From Bacteroidota bacterium (GTDB lineage: Bacteria > Bacteroidota > Bacteroidia > Chitinophagales > Chitinophagaceae): DNA of 64,000 nt. Below, in pieces: positions 16,222 to 24,414 of the stretch. The DNA lies in assembly GCA_005798905.1 (NCBI GenBank), contig SYIK01000011.1:1-64000 (forward strand), written 5' to 3'. Every line of letters begins with the position of its first letter. The stretch's first letter is position 1. Position numbers and translations under genes: made by a program. Under the pieces are notes generated by a model, which saw nothing but the letters and a program-made list of their open reading frames with translations, did no database searches and was not told where the DNA came from.

Positions 16222-17532
16222 TCATTTATTAATTCTTACTATTTCAGCTCCCAGTTTTCTCAATCTTTCGTCAATAAATTGATAACCGCGGTCAATCTGT
16301 TCAATGTTTTGAATAATACTTTTTCCTTCGGCACTCAACGCTGCAATTAGCAATGCAACACCGGCGCGAATGTCGGGGCTGCTCATTGTTATTCCACGCA
16401 ATTTCTGTTCTCGTTCCAACCCAATTACAACAGCACGATGCGGATCGCATAAAATAATTTGTGCGCCCATGTCAATTAATTTGTCAACAAAAAACAAGCG
16501 ACTTTCGAACATTTTTTGGTGAATGAGTAAACTTCCTTTTGCTTGAATGGCAGTTACTAAAACAATACTCAATAAATCGGGAGTAAAACCCGGCCATGGG
16601 TGATCGTAAATGGTGAGTACGCTACTATCAAAGTAGCGACTTATTTCGTAAATTTTTTGCTCGGGAATATGAATATCATCTCCGTTGAAATTCATTTTTA
16701 TTCCCAACTGTTGAAACTTATCTGGAATAACACCGAGGTGTTCAATCCCTGCATTTTTTATTACAATATCACTTTGTGTCATTGCTGCCAACCCAATAAA
16801 AGAGCCAACTTCAATCATGTCGGGCAACATTCGATGCGTAGTTCCGCCGAGATAATTAACTCCGTCAATTACCAAAACATTACTTCCAATACCTGTAATT
16901 TTTGCACCCATCCGATTTAGCATTTTGCATAATTGCTGAATGTAAGGTTCGCAAGCTGCATTGTAAATTGTGGTGCAACCTGTCGCCATTGATGCAGCCA
17001 TTACAATGTTTGCTGTTCCGGTTACAGAAGGTTCGTCGAGTGTTAATACAGTTCCTTTTAAATTTTCTGCTATTAAATGATAGAATCTGTCTTCTTCGTG
17101 ATAAATAAAATTTGCACCAAGTTTTACAAATCCAGTAATATGTGTATCGAGCCTTCTTCTTCCAATTTTATCGCCACCGGGTTTTGGGATAAATGCTTTT
17201 CTAAATCGAGCAAGCATTGGACCGGTAAGCATTACAGCGCCGCGCAGTCGGCCACTTTTTATTTTAAATTGTTCGCTGTGTAAATAGTCAATGTTTACAT
17301 CATCGGCACAAAAAGTACAAGTATCGCGTTGTGGCCTTTCCACTTTTACATTCATTTCTTGCAGTAATTCTATTAATAGATTTACATCAAGAATATCAGG
17401 AATATTACTGACAGTAATTTTTTCTGGTGTGAGCAAAACAGCACTAATAATTTGTAATGCTTCGTTTTTTGCTCCTTGCGGAACAATTTCTCCTTTTAGC
17501 TTTTTGCCACCATTTACTTCAAAACTGTGCAT
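16222..17532 (-). CDS. murA: UDP-N-acetylglucosamine 1-carboxyvinyltransferase
   Basis: 436 residues, full length. It transfers enolpyruvate from PEP to UDP-GlcNAc, the first committed step of peptidoglycan synthesis. GAKNEALQI (Lys22), the active-site loop GGDKIGRRRLDTH and the C-terminal DIRAGVALLIAALSAEG are typical. In the loop, Asp121 occupies the place of E. coli Cys115, the residue that fosfomycin alkylates. The enzyme is expected to be active but insensitive to the drug, as in Mycobacterium and Chlamydia. It lies downstream of the DUF4290 gene, a pairing frequent in Bacteroidota, with terminator-like elements between the two. Confidence 0.97.
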   Translation of the reverse strand: MHSFEVNGGKKLKGEIVPQGAKNEALQIISAVLLTPEKITVSNIPDILDVNLLIELLQEMNVKVERPQRDTCTFCADDVNIDYLHSEQFKIKSGRLRGAVMLTGPMLARFRKAFIPKPGGDKIGRRRLDTHITGFVKLGANFIYHEEDRFYHLIAENLKGTVLTLDEPSVTGTANIVMAASMATGCTTIYNAACEPYIQQLCKMLNRMGAKITGIGSNVLVIDGVNYLGGTTHRMLPDMIEVGSFIGLAAMTQSDIVIKNAGIEHLGVIPDKFQQLGIKMNFNGDDIHIPEQKIYEISRYFDSSVLTIYDHPWPGFTPDLLSIVLVTAIQAKGSLLIHQKMFESRLFFVDKLIDMGAQIILCDPHRAVVIGLEREQKLRGITMSSPDIRAGVALLIAALSAEGKSIIQNIEQIDRGYQFIDERLRKLGAEIVRINK

Positions 17533-17555
17533 TTGTGCGGATAAAAAATTTGTAT

Positions 17556-17576
17556 AATAAAAACTTGCTGCAAGTT
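17556..17576 (-). promoter_or_regulatory. Palindrome upstream of murA
   Basis: AACTTGCTGCAAGTT at 17562-17576 is a perfect palindrome around a central base, 30 bases before the murA start. Read on the minus strand it is a 6-base stem with a CAG loop followed by TTTTTATT, so it may be a second short terminator rather than an operator. Both readings are possible. Confidence 0.4.
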
Positions 17577-17582
17577 AAAAAT

Positions 17583-17609
17583 AAAAAAAGTCGATTTTAC
17601 AATCAACTT
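17583..17609 (-). terminator. Terminator after the DUF4290 gene
   Basis: On the minus strand AAGTTGAT and ATCGACTT form an 8-base stem with one G-U pair around TGTAAA, followed by a run of six or seven T. It starts 18 bases after the DUF4290 stop and separates that gene from murA. Confidence 0.6.
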
Positions 17610-17626
17610 TTATTTATTAGTAAATT

Positions 17627-18283
17627 TTAATAACGCTTCTTTTTAAATCCACCACCACCACGAGGGTCATTTCTTCTTCCGCCACCTCGTTGTTGAAATC
17701 TTCCACGCTGGTTTCCATATCCACCAGGCCGCTCCTGCTGCGGGCGATAAGTTTTTACAAATGGTGTGTTGGTAAACTCAAGCTGTCCGTTAGTAATATT
17801 AGAAAGTTCGGTTTGAATAATATCGTCTTGCACTTCTTCTTTATGCCAGTTGTTATATGTCAACTTCATATAATAAGCGATCGCATTTGAAAATCCTTGG
17901 CGTTTTTCTACATCTTGTTCATCCAATGCTTTTTTAATTACCGTTTCCAAATTTTTTCCTAAGTGTGCATATTTTGGATAACGTTTTGGATAAGGCAAAA
18001 CTTTTGGTTTGCTTTTTAATGTTTCGCGTGTGGGAATAGGATAAGGAGATTTAACATCCAATTTAAAATCTGAAATCAAAAAAAGATGATCCCATAATTT
18101 ATGTCGAAAATCTTCAACATTTTTTAAATGCGGGTTGAAAAATCCCATTAATTCAATAACTGCTTTTGCATTCGTTTGTCTTCTTTCGGGATCTTCAATG
18201 CTCAACAAATGGTCAATCATTTTTTGCACATGGCGTCCATATTCTCGGATAGCCAATGTGTTTCGAGTGGTATTGTATTCCAT
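17627..18283 (-). CDS. DUF4290 family protein with RGG-rich tail
   Basis: 218 residues. The first ~175 residues are helical, starting MEYNTTRNTLAIREYGRHVQKM, and match the DUF4290 family that often precedes murA in Bacteroidota. From about residue 180 the protein changes to a low-complexity tail rich in Arg, Gly and Gln (RPGGYGNQRGRFQQRGGG and then FKKKRY), like the RGG boxes of RNA-binding proteins. The function is unknown; the tail suggests nucleic-acid or ribosome contact. A -7 element lies at 18304-18311. Confidence 0.85.
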   Translation of the reverse strand: MEYNTTRNTLAIREYGRHVQKMIDHLLSIEDPERRQTNAKAVIELMGFFNPHLKNVEDFRHKLWDHLFLISDFKLDVKSPYPIPTRETLKSKPKVLPYPKRYPKYAHLGKNLETVIKKALDEQDVEKRQGFSNAIAYYMKLTYNNWHKEEVQDDIIQTELSNITNGQLEFTNTPFVKTYRPQQERPGGYGNQRGRFQQRGGGRRNDPRGGGGFKKKRY

Positions 18284-18303
18284 AAATCTAATTGGTGGAA
18301 AGG

Positions 18304-18311
18304 CAAATGTA
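18304..18311 (-). promoter_or_regulatory. -7 promoter element of the DUF4290 gene
   Basis: TACATTTG on the minus strand, 20 bases before the start codon at 18283. Confidence 0.45.
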
Positions 18312-18396
18312 GCAAAGAGTTTGAAAACAATGCCAATTGTTCGTTTTTAGAAAAAATGTTTAAAATAGAAATTTAGCAATAAGAGGATGCTGCTAT

Positions 18397-18404
18397 TAAC
18401 TTTG
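18397..18404 (+). promoter_or_regulatory. -7 element very close to a glycosyltransferase start
   Basis: TAACTTTG ends 7 bases before the ATG at 18412, so the transcript would have a leader of only a few bases. Confidence 0.45.
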
Positions 18405-18411
18405 TTGCAAG

Positions 18412-19458
18412 ATGAATATTGCAATTGATGCCACCGAAAATGCAGTTGATTTTATAAATTCAAACAATTCTTTTTTGTTTGAAGCACTTAAGTTGATGGT
18501 AAATGAACAGCCGGCAAATCAATTTATTTTAATAAGTAATACAAAAAATGATTTGCAGCAATTGCCCAATTTGATTTTTGAAAACATAAAACCGAAACCG
18601 GCTTTTTTTCAAAAGAGTTGGTTGACGCTAAAATTATCTTCCATTTTGAAAAAACACAAAGTGGACTTGTTGGTTTCTTTCAATAAATCAAGGTTACTTT
18701 TTTCTTCTATTCCCCAGTGTTTGATTGTGACAGATACTGCAAAAGTGAAAACAAGTTGTTTGCGAAAAGCAAAAACAATTATTGTGTTTTCAGTTTTTGT
18801 AAAAAATATGATTTTGAAACAACTCAAAAAAGATACTAATAAAATTGAAGTTGTACCTGCAGCAATTGCGACGCAATTTGGAAAAATTGGTGTGCGGCGC
18901 AAAAACGAAGTTAAAGAAAAATACAGCGACGGAAAAGAGTTTTTTTTATTTGTTGGCGCTATTCAAACTGAGAAAGAGTTGATTTTTTTGTTAAAATCTT
19001 TTTCGCAATTTAAAAAAAGACAACAAAGCAATTTGCAACTTTTGATTGTTGGCGGCAAAAATCAAAAGTTTGATAAAAATTTAGAATCGTATAAATACCG
19101 AAAAGAAGTGAAGTGGATTTCGGACATTGACGAAAATGAACTTGCCTCCATTACAATTGCTGCATATGCAGCACTGCAACCTTTCGGAGCATCTTATTTG
19201 CCTGCATTGCAAGCAATGCAATCTGCCGTTCCCGTAATTGCAATAGCAAAAAGCGTTGTACAAGAAATTGCAAAAGAAGCTGCACTTTTCATCGATGCAG
19301 AAACATCGGCAGCGCTTGCCGAGAAAATGATGTTGATTTATACAAATGAAAACCTTCGAATGCAATTGGTAGAAAAAGGAAAAATTATTGCGGCTGAATT
19401 TAATATCGAACAAACGGCGACTCAATTAGCACATTCAATAATAAAAGCAGTTAATTGA
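18412..19458 (+). CDS. Glycosyltransferase, GT4-like (GT-B fold)
   Basis: 348 residues. The C-terminal half is a typical Glycos_transf_1 domain: FFLFVGAIQTEKELIFLLKSF, LLIVGGK, a strand with AAYAALQPFGASYLPALQAMQ and VPVIAIAKSVVQEIA, where the E-x7-E motif of many GT4 enzymes is weak or replaced. The N-terminal half is shorter and divergent. It probably adds a sugar to a lipid-linked or surface glycan. No other polysaccharide genes are nearby. It is followed by gldC after 38 bases that include a separate -7 motif. Confidence 0.82.
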   Translation: MNIAIDATENAVDFINSNNSFLFEALKLMVNEQPANQFILISNTKNDLQQLPNLIFENIKPKPAFFQKSWLTLKLSSILKKHKVDLLVSFNKSRLLFSSIPQCLIVTDTAKVKTSCLRKAKTIIVFSVFVKNMILKQLKKDTNKIEVVPAAIATQFGKIGVRRKNEVKEKYSDGKEFFLFVGAIQTEKELIFLLKSFSQFKKRQQSNLQLLIVGGKNQKFDKNLESYKYRKEVKWISDIDENELASITIAAYAALQPFGASYLPALQAMQSAVPVIAIAKSVVQEIAKEAALFIDAETSAALAEKMMLIYTNENLRMQLVEKGKIIAAEFNIEQTATQLAHSIIKAVN

Positions 19459-19465
19459 TTTGAAT

Positions 19466-19473
19466 TACTTTTG
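19466..19473 (+). promoter_or_regulatory. -7 promoter element of gldC
   Basis: TACTTTTG ends 23 bases before the gldC ATG. Confidence 0.45.
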
Positions 19474-19496
19474 CGGCTTATTTTATCATTAAAATT

Positions 19497-19844
19497 ATGA
19501 GCAAGTCAAAAATTACAATCGAAGTAGAATTGAACGAAAATAAAATTCCGGAAGCAATTTTTTGGAATGCATCCGATAGCACAATAGAACAACAACAAAA
19601 AGCAAAAGCCATGTTGTTAGCATTTTGGGATAGTGCCGACAAAACTTCGCTGCGCATGGATTTGTGGACAAAAGATATGATGGTGGATGAAATGGCAGAT
19701 TTTTTTTACCAAACATTTATGTCAATGGCAGACACTTACGGAAGAGCAACACAACATAAAGAAGGGGTTGAAAACATGAAAAAATTTGCAAAAGAATTTT
19801 ATCAAGGATTTCGAGAAAAACAATTGAAAGAAAATAAAGCATAA
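19497..19844 (+). CDS. gldC: Gliding motility protein GldC
   Basis: 115 residues, the usual GldC length. It is a small soluble protein starting MSKSKITIEVELNENKIPE, with the conserved block LRMDLWTKDMMVDEMADFF. GldC is needed for, or improves, gliding in Flavobacterium johnsoniae but is widespread in non-gliding Bacteroidota, and its molecular role is not settled. No other core gliding or type IX secretion gene except gldH is in the window. It is 10 bases upstream of the yqeY gene and probably shares its transcript. Confidence 0.92.
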   Translation: MSKSKITIEVELNENKIPEAIFWNASDSTIEQQQKAKAMLLAFWDSADKTSLRMDLWTKDMMVDEMADFFYQTFMSMADTYGRATQHKEGVENMKKFAKEFYQGFREKQLKENKA

Positions 19845-19854
19845 AAAATTAGCT

Positions 19855-20307
19855 ATGAGTTTAGAACAAAAAATAATGGTGGATTTAAAAACAGCCATGT
19901 TGGCCAAAGATGAAGTTGGGCTGCGAAGTCTTCGCGCAATTAAAGCCGCCATTTTGCTGGCAAAAACCGCCGAAGGGGTTGGTGGTGAATTGAAAGAAGA
20001 AGACGAAATAAAGTTGTTGCAAAAATTGGTGAAGCAACGAAAAGATTCGTTGGAGATATTTCAACAACAAAACCGGAACGACCTTGCCATAAAAGAAGAA
20101 GAAGAAATTGCTGTGATAGAAAAATTTTTGCCGCAACAACTTTCCGAAACAGAATTAAGAACAGCATTGCAGCAAATCGTTTCTGAATTGGGTGCTGTTT
20201 CTATCAGTGATTTGGGAAAAGTGATGGGCACTGCTTCCAAAAAATTTGCGGGAAAAGCAGATGGAAAAACAATTTCAACAATTGTAAAAGAAATTCTTTC
20301 GAAATAA
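19855..20307 (+). CDS. yqeY: GatB/YqeY domain protein
   Basis: 150 residues, full length for YqeY. The N-terminal helical part MSLEQKIMVDLKTAMLAKDE and the C-terminal LGKVMGTASKKFAGKADG, which resembles the tail domain of the GatB amidotransferase, define the family. The tail domain binds tRNA in GatB; the stand-alone protein's role is unclear. It lies 10 bases after gldC. Confidence 0.93.
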   Translation: MSLEQKIMVDLKTAMLAKDEVGLRSLRAIKAAILLAKTAEGVGGELKEEDEIKLLQKLVKQRKDSLEIFQQQNRNDLAIKEEEEIAVIEKFLPQQLSETELRTALQQIVSELGAVSISDLGKVMGTASKKFAGKADGKTISTIVKEILSK

Positions 20308-20338
20308 TTTCAACTAATCAATTTCATTTTCAAACACC

Positions 20339-20884
20339 ATGTTTATTGATATTGTTTTCGCCCTCATTTTATTAATGGCAATAATCAAAGGTTATCGGAA
20401 TGGTTTATTGCTTGGCGTGTTTTCTGTAGTGGCATTCATAGTTGGCCTTGCGGCAGCTATGAAATTATCTGCAGTTGTTGCTGGACATATTGGGAAAGCT
20501 ACAAATATTTCCAGTCAATGGTTGCCGGTACTTTCATTTATTGCAGTGTTTATTGTGGTGGTATTGTTGATAAAATGGGGCGCAATGCTATTGCAAAAAG
20601 CAGTGGAGTTTTCCATGTTGGGGTGGGTAAATAAGTTAGCGGGTATTTTACTTTTTGCTTTCATTTATCTTTTAATTTATAGCATACTTATTTTTTATGT
20701 TGATCAACTTCATTTATTAAAAGAACCAACAAAAACAGCTTCGATTACTTACAATACTATTCAACCATTGGGGCAAAAAGTAATGGACAATATTGGAAAA
20801 GCCATCCCCTTTTTTGAAAATATGTTTACCGATTTGAAATATTTTTTCGAATCAATTTCTAAAAAATTACCTGCAACCAGTTGA
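20339..20884 (+). CDS. CvpA family membrane protein
   Basis: 181 residues with four predicted membrane helices. The N-terminal FIDIVFALILLMAIIKGYRN and the RNGLLLGVFSVVAFIVGLAAA stretch are typical of CvpA (colicin V production) proteins. Its role in envelope homeostasis is poorly defined. It starts 31 bases after yqeY. The 150 bases that follow hold no gene. Confidence 0.88.
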   Translation: MFIDIVFALILLMAIIKGYRNGLLLGVFSVVAFIVGLAAAMKLSAVVAGHIGKATNISSQWLPVLSFIAVFIVVVLLIKWGAMLLQKAVEFSMLGWVNKLAGILLFAFIYLLIYSILIFYVDQLHLLKEPTKTASITYNTIQPLGQKVMDNIGKAIPFFENMFTDLKYFFESISKKLPATS

Positions 20885-21033
20885 GAACAGTTTAACAATG
20901 TTTTTACGAGTTTAAAAAAGTAAAACAGCTTCTCAAAAATGAATTCTGTCAATTAATCTGTATTTTCCATAAGTAATAGTTTTAATACTTGAAATCAATT
21001 ACTTTCGCTGAAACATTTTTTTAATAAAATACA

Positions 21034-21804
21034 ATGGAGTACGAAATAAAAAAGCACGAAGATTTCAGCTTTATTGAGGAGGGGGATGGAGAGCCATTGG
21101 TGCTTTTACATGGTTTGTTTGGTTCGTTAAGTAATTTTTCCGGCATTATTGACTATTATAAAAAATACAACAAAGTTGTCGTTCCTAAACTTCCGCTTCT
21201 CGATTTGGATTTGCTTCATTCAACGGTTGGTGGCCTTTCTAAATTTTTAAAAGAATTTTTGAATACCAGAAATTATACCAATGTGCATTTACTCGGTAAT
21301 TCATTGGGTGGGCATGTTGCGTTGGACTATGTTTTAAAACATTCCGAAAGAGTAAAATCATTAATACTTACAGGTAGTTCTGGATTGTATGAATCAGGTA
21401 TGGGTGACAGTTATCCCAAACGTGGCGATTACGAATTCATAAAAACAACTACAGAACGCACTTTTTTCAAACCTGAAACGGCAACGAAAGAATTGGTTGA
21501 TGAAGTTTTTGGAATCGTCAATAATCGATTAAAAGTCATTAAAATTATTTCGCTTGCAAAAAGTGCTATTCGAACTCATATTGGTAGCGAATTGCATAAA
21601 ATAAAACAACCCACTTTATTAATTTGGGGAAACAACGATGTCATAACTCCTCCTTTTGTTGGGCAAGAATTTAATAAACTGATTTCAAATAGTGAACTTC
21701 AATTTATAGATAAATGTGGGCACGCTCCCATGATGGAAGTTCCGGATGAGTTCAATCGTATTATGCATAATTTTTTAAAAAAATTGAACGGCGAAGCAAC
21801 ATAG
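21034..21804 (+). CDS. Alpha/beta hydrolase, cytoplasmic
   Basis: 256 residues without a signal peptide. LVLLHGLFGS supplies the oxyanion hole, LLGNSLGGHVALDY the nucleophile Ser, ITPPF is near the acid, and DKCGHAPMMEVP the His. It is close to MhpC/BioH-like hydrolases. The substrate is unknown. It is followed 41 bases later by the CBS protein and NAD kinase genes. Confidence 0.88.
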   Translation: MEYEIKKHEDFSFIEEGDGEPLVLLHGLFGSLSNFSGIIDYYKKYNKVVVPKLPLLDLDLLHSTVGGLSKFLKEFLNTRNYTNVHLLGNSLGGHVALDYVLKHSERVKSLILTGSSGLYESGMGDSYPKRGDYEFIKTTTERTFFKPETATKELVDEVFGIVNNRLKVIKIISLAKSAIRTHIGSELHKIKQPTLLIWGNNDVITPPFVGQEFNKLISNSELQFIDKCGHAPMMEVPDEFNRIMHNFLKKLNGEAT

Positions 21805-21845
21805 CTGTAAACGATTTCGTTTATTTTAATATCAAATGCTATTAC

Positions 21846-22508
21846 ATGTTAGTTAAAGAATTGATAGCTGATTCTGTTCCAGCGCTTCATTTGCACGATA
21901 CCATCTTTAATTCAATTCAATTGATGAATGATTGCCAAGTTTTGCACCTTCCGTTGGAAGGAGATGGAAAGTTTATTGGACTTGTAAGCGAAGAACTTCT
22001 TTTACAAACAGCTGATGAAACAAAGGAGATTCATTCGCTACTTGAAAGCATCCCTTTTTTTGCAGTAAAACAAAGTGACCACTTTTTGACAGCCTTACAA
22101 CTTGGGATTGAATTAAAACTAAGTATAATACCTATTATTGATGAAGAAAATAGTTTGACTGGAGTTATTAATTATTCCGACTTGTTAAAATATGCTTCCG
22201 AATATTTGAATGTAACAACCCCTGGCGGAATTATTGTTTTGGAAATGGAACATACGAAATATTCCATTGGTGAAATTTGTAGGTTAGTGGAAACAAACAA
22301 TGCACAAGTGATGCAATTAAATACAGCATTCAATTCTCAAACAGGATTTTTGCAAGTAAACATTAAATTAAATAAAACAGAAGTGGCAGAAGTAGTTGCA
22401 GCTTTTCAACGATACGATTACCAAGTGAAATATTATTTTGGAGATGAATTGTTTGAAAACGAATTGCGCAGCAACTACGAAAATTTAATGAACTATTTAA
22501 AGATTTGA
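21846..22508 (+). CDS. CBS-domain pair protein
   Basis: 220 residues. Two CBS motifs occupy roughly 1-130 (LVKELIADSVPALHLHDTIF and LTGVINYSDLLKYA), followed by an ACT-like C-terminal region with IVLEMEHTKYSIGEICRLVE. Such proteins sense adenine nucleotides. It is placed 10 bases before nadK and may link nucleotide sensing to NADP synthesis, which is inference from the neighbourhood only. Confidence 0.88.
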   Translation: MLVKELIADSVPALHLHDTIFNSIQLMNDCQVLHLPLEGDGKFIGLVSEELLLQTADETKEIHSLLESIPFFAVKQSDHFLTALQLGIELKLSIIPIIDEENSLTGVINYSDLLKYASEYLNVTTPGGIIVLEMEHTKYSIGEICRLVETNNAQVMQLNTAFNSQTGFLQVNIKLNKTEVAEVVAAFQRYDYQVKYYFGDELFENELRSNYENLMNYLKI

Positions 22509-22518
22509 TTTTTCAATT

Positions 22519-23397
22519 ATGAAAATAGCCGTTTACAGCAGGGTTTTGGAAGAAGAAAAAAGAGGCGATGTGCAACTTTTTTTTGACGAGTTGGAAAAAC
22601 ACAATATCAAAGCAGTTGTATTCCTCCCTTATTTAGAACAAATAAAAGACCGCATTCGACTTCCTGAATCTGTAACAAGCTTTTATTTGTCGGAAGATTT
22701 GAACAACGACATTGACCATGTAGTTAGTTTGGGTGGCGATGGAACATTGTTGGATACGGTAACTTTAGTAAAAGACAAAAGCATTCCAATTGTCGGAATC
22801 AATTTTGGAAGACTTGGATTTTTGGCAGGAATTGGACAAGACCAATTAAAAGAAGCAGTAAAGTCAATTGCTAATCAAACTTTTATCATTGATAAAAGAA
22901 CGCTAATTCATCTTGATGCTAATATTTCATTGTTTGACCATACTCCATTTGCCCTAAATGAATTTGCAATTCATAAAAGAGATACTGATTCAATGATAAA
23001 AATTCACACGTATTTGAATGGAGAATTTTTAAATACTTATTGGGCCGATGGGGTGATTGTTTCTACTCCTACAGGATCAACTGGTTATTCTTTGAGTTGT
23101 AATGGGCCAATTTTATTTCCCGATTCTGGAAGCTTTGTTATTACACCTGTTGCGCCGCATCACTTAAATGTTCGCTCTTTGGTTGTACCAGATACGCATA
23201 TTATTTCTTTTGAAGTGGAAAGCCGTTCCGATGAAATTATTTGTACACTTGATAGTCGAAAAGAGCGTGTAAGTAAAAATGTTCAGATTGCTTTAAAAAA
23301 AGAAAATTTTTCAATAAATCTACTTCGATTGAAAGAAAATAGTTTTTTTCAATCCCTTCATAATAAATTAACTTGGGGTGTTGACAAAAGAAATTAG
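22519..23397 (+). CDS. nadK: NAD kinase
   Basis: 292 residues. It phosphorylates NAD to NADP. The diacylglycerol-kinase-like GGDGTLLDTV, the NFGRLGFLA strand, the NE of ALNEFAIHKRD, and TPTGSTGYSLSCNGP are all present and intact. The start at 22519 gives MKIAVYSRV, normal for Bacteroidota. It is followed by a DUF6089 gene, as in many relatives. Confidence 0.96.
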   Translation: MKIAVYSRVLEEEKRGDVQLFFDELEKHNIKAVVFLPYLEQIKDRIRLPESVTSFYLSEDLNNDIDHVVSLGGDGTLLDTVTLVKDKSIPIVGINFGRLGFLAGIGQDQLKEAVKSIANQTFIIDKRTLIHLDANISLFDHTPFALNEFAIHKRDTDSMIKIHTYLNGEFLNTYWADGVIVSTPTGSTGYSLSCNGPILFPDSGSFVITPVAPHHLNVRSLVVPDTHIISFEVESRSDEIICTLDSRKERVSKNVQIALKKENFSINLLRLKENSFFQSLHNKLTWGVDKRN

Positions 23398-23459
23398 CAT
23401 CGTTAACAAAAGAAAAACATTTTTTTTCGTTTAAGAAACCTAAACCGTATTTTGCAATT

Positions 23460-24314
23460 ATGTTTAAAGGAATTTTATTACAAATTGTACTTATTGTAAG
23501 TCCATTTGTTTTTTTCGCACAGTCAAACGCAATCGTTCAGGAGGGTGAATTTGGAATTGGCTTTGGTAGTAGTCAGTATTTTGGCGATCTAAATACAAGG
23601 GCAAGATTTAATACACCAAAAATAGCCGCGACAGCTTTTTTTCGTAAAAATTTTGGAAATTATATTGCAGTCAGAGTCGGAGCAGGTTTTGCACAGTTGG
23701 GTTACTCGGATATTTATAATACTCACAATGATTTTATGCAAAAACGAAATCTGAGTTTCAACGGAAACATTTGGGAAATTGCATTGCAGGGCGATTTTAA
23801 TTTTTTTAGATATATCCCTGGCGAGCCGGGTTACAATTTTACACCTTATATAACTTTTGGAATTGGCGCATTTAACTTCGATCCGTTCGCAATTCTTAAT
23901 GGACAAAAATATTATTTAAGAACCCTTGGAACGGAAGGGCAAGGAAATGCACTTTATCCCGATCGAAAAACCTATAAATCAACAACCTATAGTATTCCGT
24001 TTGGTGCGGGGTTAAAATATGCAATAAATGAAAAAATAAGTATTGGTGCCGAAATTGTTCATCGGTTTACCGGAACGGATTATTTGGACGATGTAAGTAC
24101 AACTTATGTAGATCCGAGTATTTTCTTAGATCCTGCAGGATTATTACCCCCCAAGCCAGCTTATTATTTATACGACCGCTCTTACGAAACAGGCGAACCT
24201 ATTGGAACTATCGGAATGCAACGCGGAATAAGTACACAGAAAGACCAATTTGCCACAATGATGGTTTACCTAACTTTCAATTTGCAGCGATACCGTTGCC
24301 CAACGGCGAGATAA
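23460..24314 (+). CDS. DUF6089 family outer-membrane protein
   Basis: 284 residues with a signal peptide (cleavage after about FFAQ, residue 21). The start EGEFGIGFGSSQYFGDLNT and repeated amphipathic strands with YITFGIGAFNF and IPFGAGLKYAINEKISIG show a small beta-barrel. The family sits between nadK and uppS in many Bacteroidota and looks envelope-related, but its function is unknown. Confidence 0.85.
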   Translation: MFKGILLQIVLIVSPFVFFAQSNAIVQEGEFGIGFGSSQYFGDLNTRARFNTPKIAATAFFRKNFGNYIAVRVGAGFAQLGYSDIYNTHNDFMQKRNLSFNGNIWEIALQGDFNFFRYIPGEPGYNFTPYITFGIGAFNFDPFAILNGQKYYLRTLGTEGQGNALYPDRKTYKSTTYSIPFGAGLKYAINEKISIGAEIVHRFTGTDYLDDVSTTYVDPSIFLDPAGLLPPKPAYYLYDRSYETGEPIGTIGMQRGISTQKDQFATMMVYLTFNLQRYRCPTAR

Positions 24315-24380
24315 AAATCAGCCAATTAGTTTCGTATTGGGAAGCTATCGTTGAAAGATAGCATTGTAGCGAGATGTGAT

Positions 24381-24388
24381 TATATTTG
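24381..24388 (+). promoter_or_regulatory. -7 promoter element of uppS
   Basis: TATATTTG ends 26 bases before the uppS ATG. A 6-base hairpin, GCTATC/GATAGC, lies just upstream at 24344-24362 without a T-run. Confidence 0.45.
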
Positions 24389-24414
24389 CACTCCAAAATT
24401 TTTGAACAAAACGA

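Noticed and set aside
24344-24362. GCTATC/GATAGC hairpin between the DUF6089 gene and uppS as a terminator
   Set aside because: The stem is only 6 bases and there is no T-run; it may be chance.
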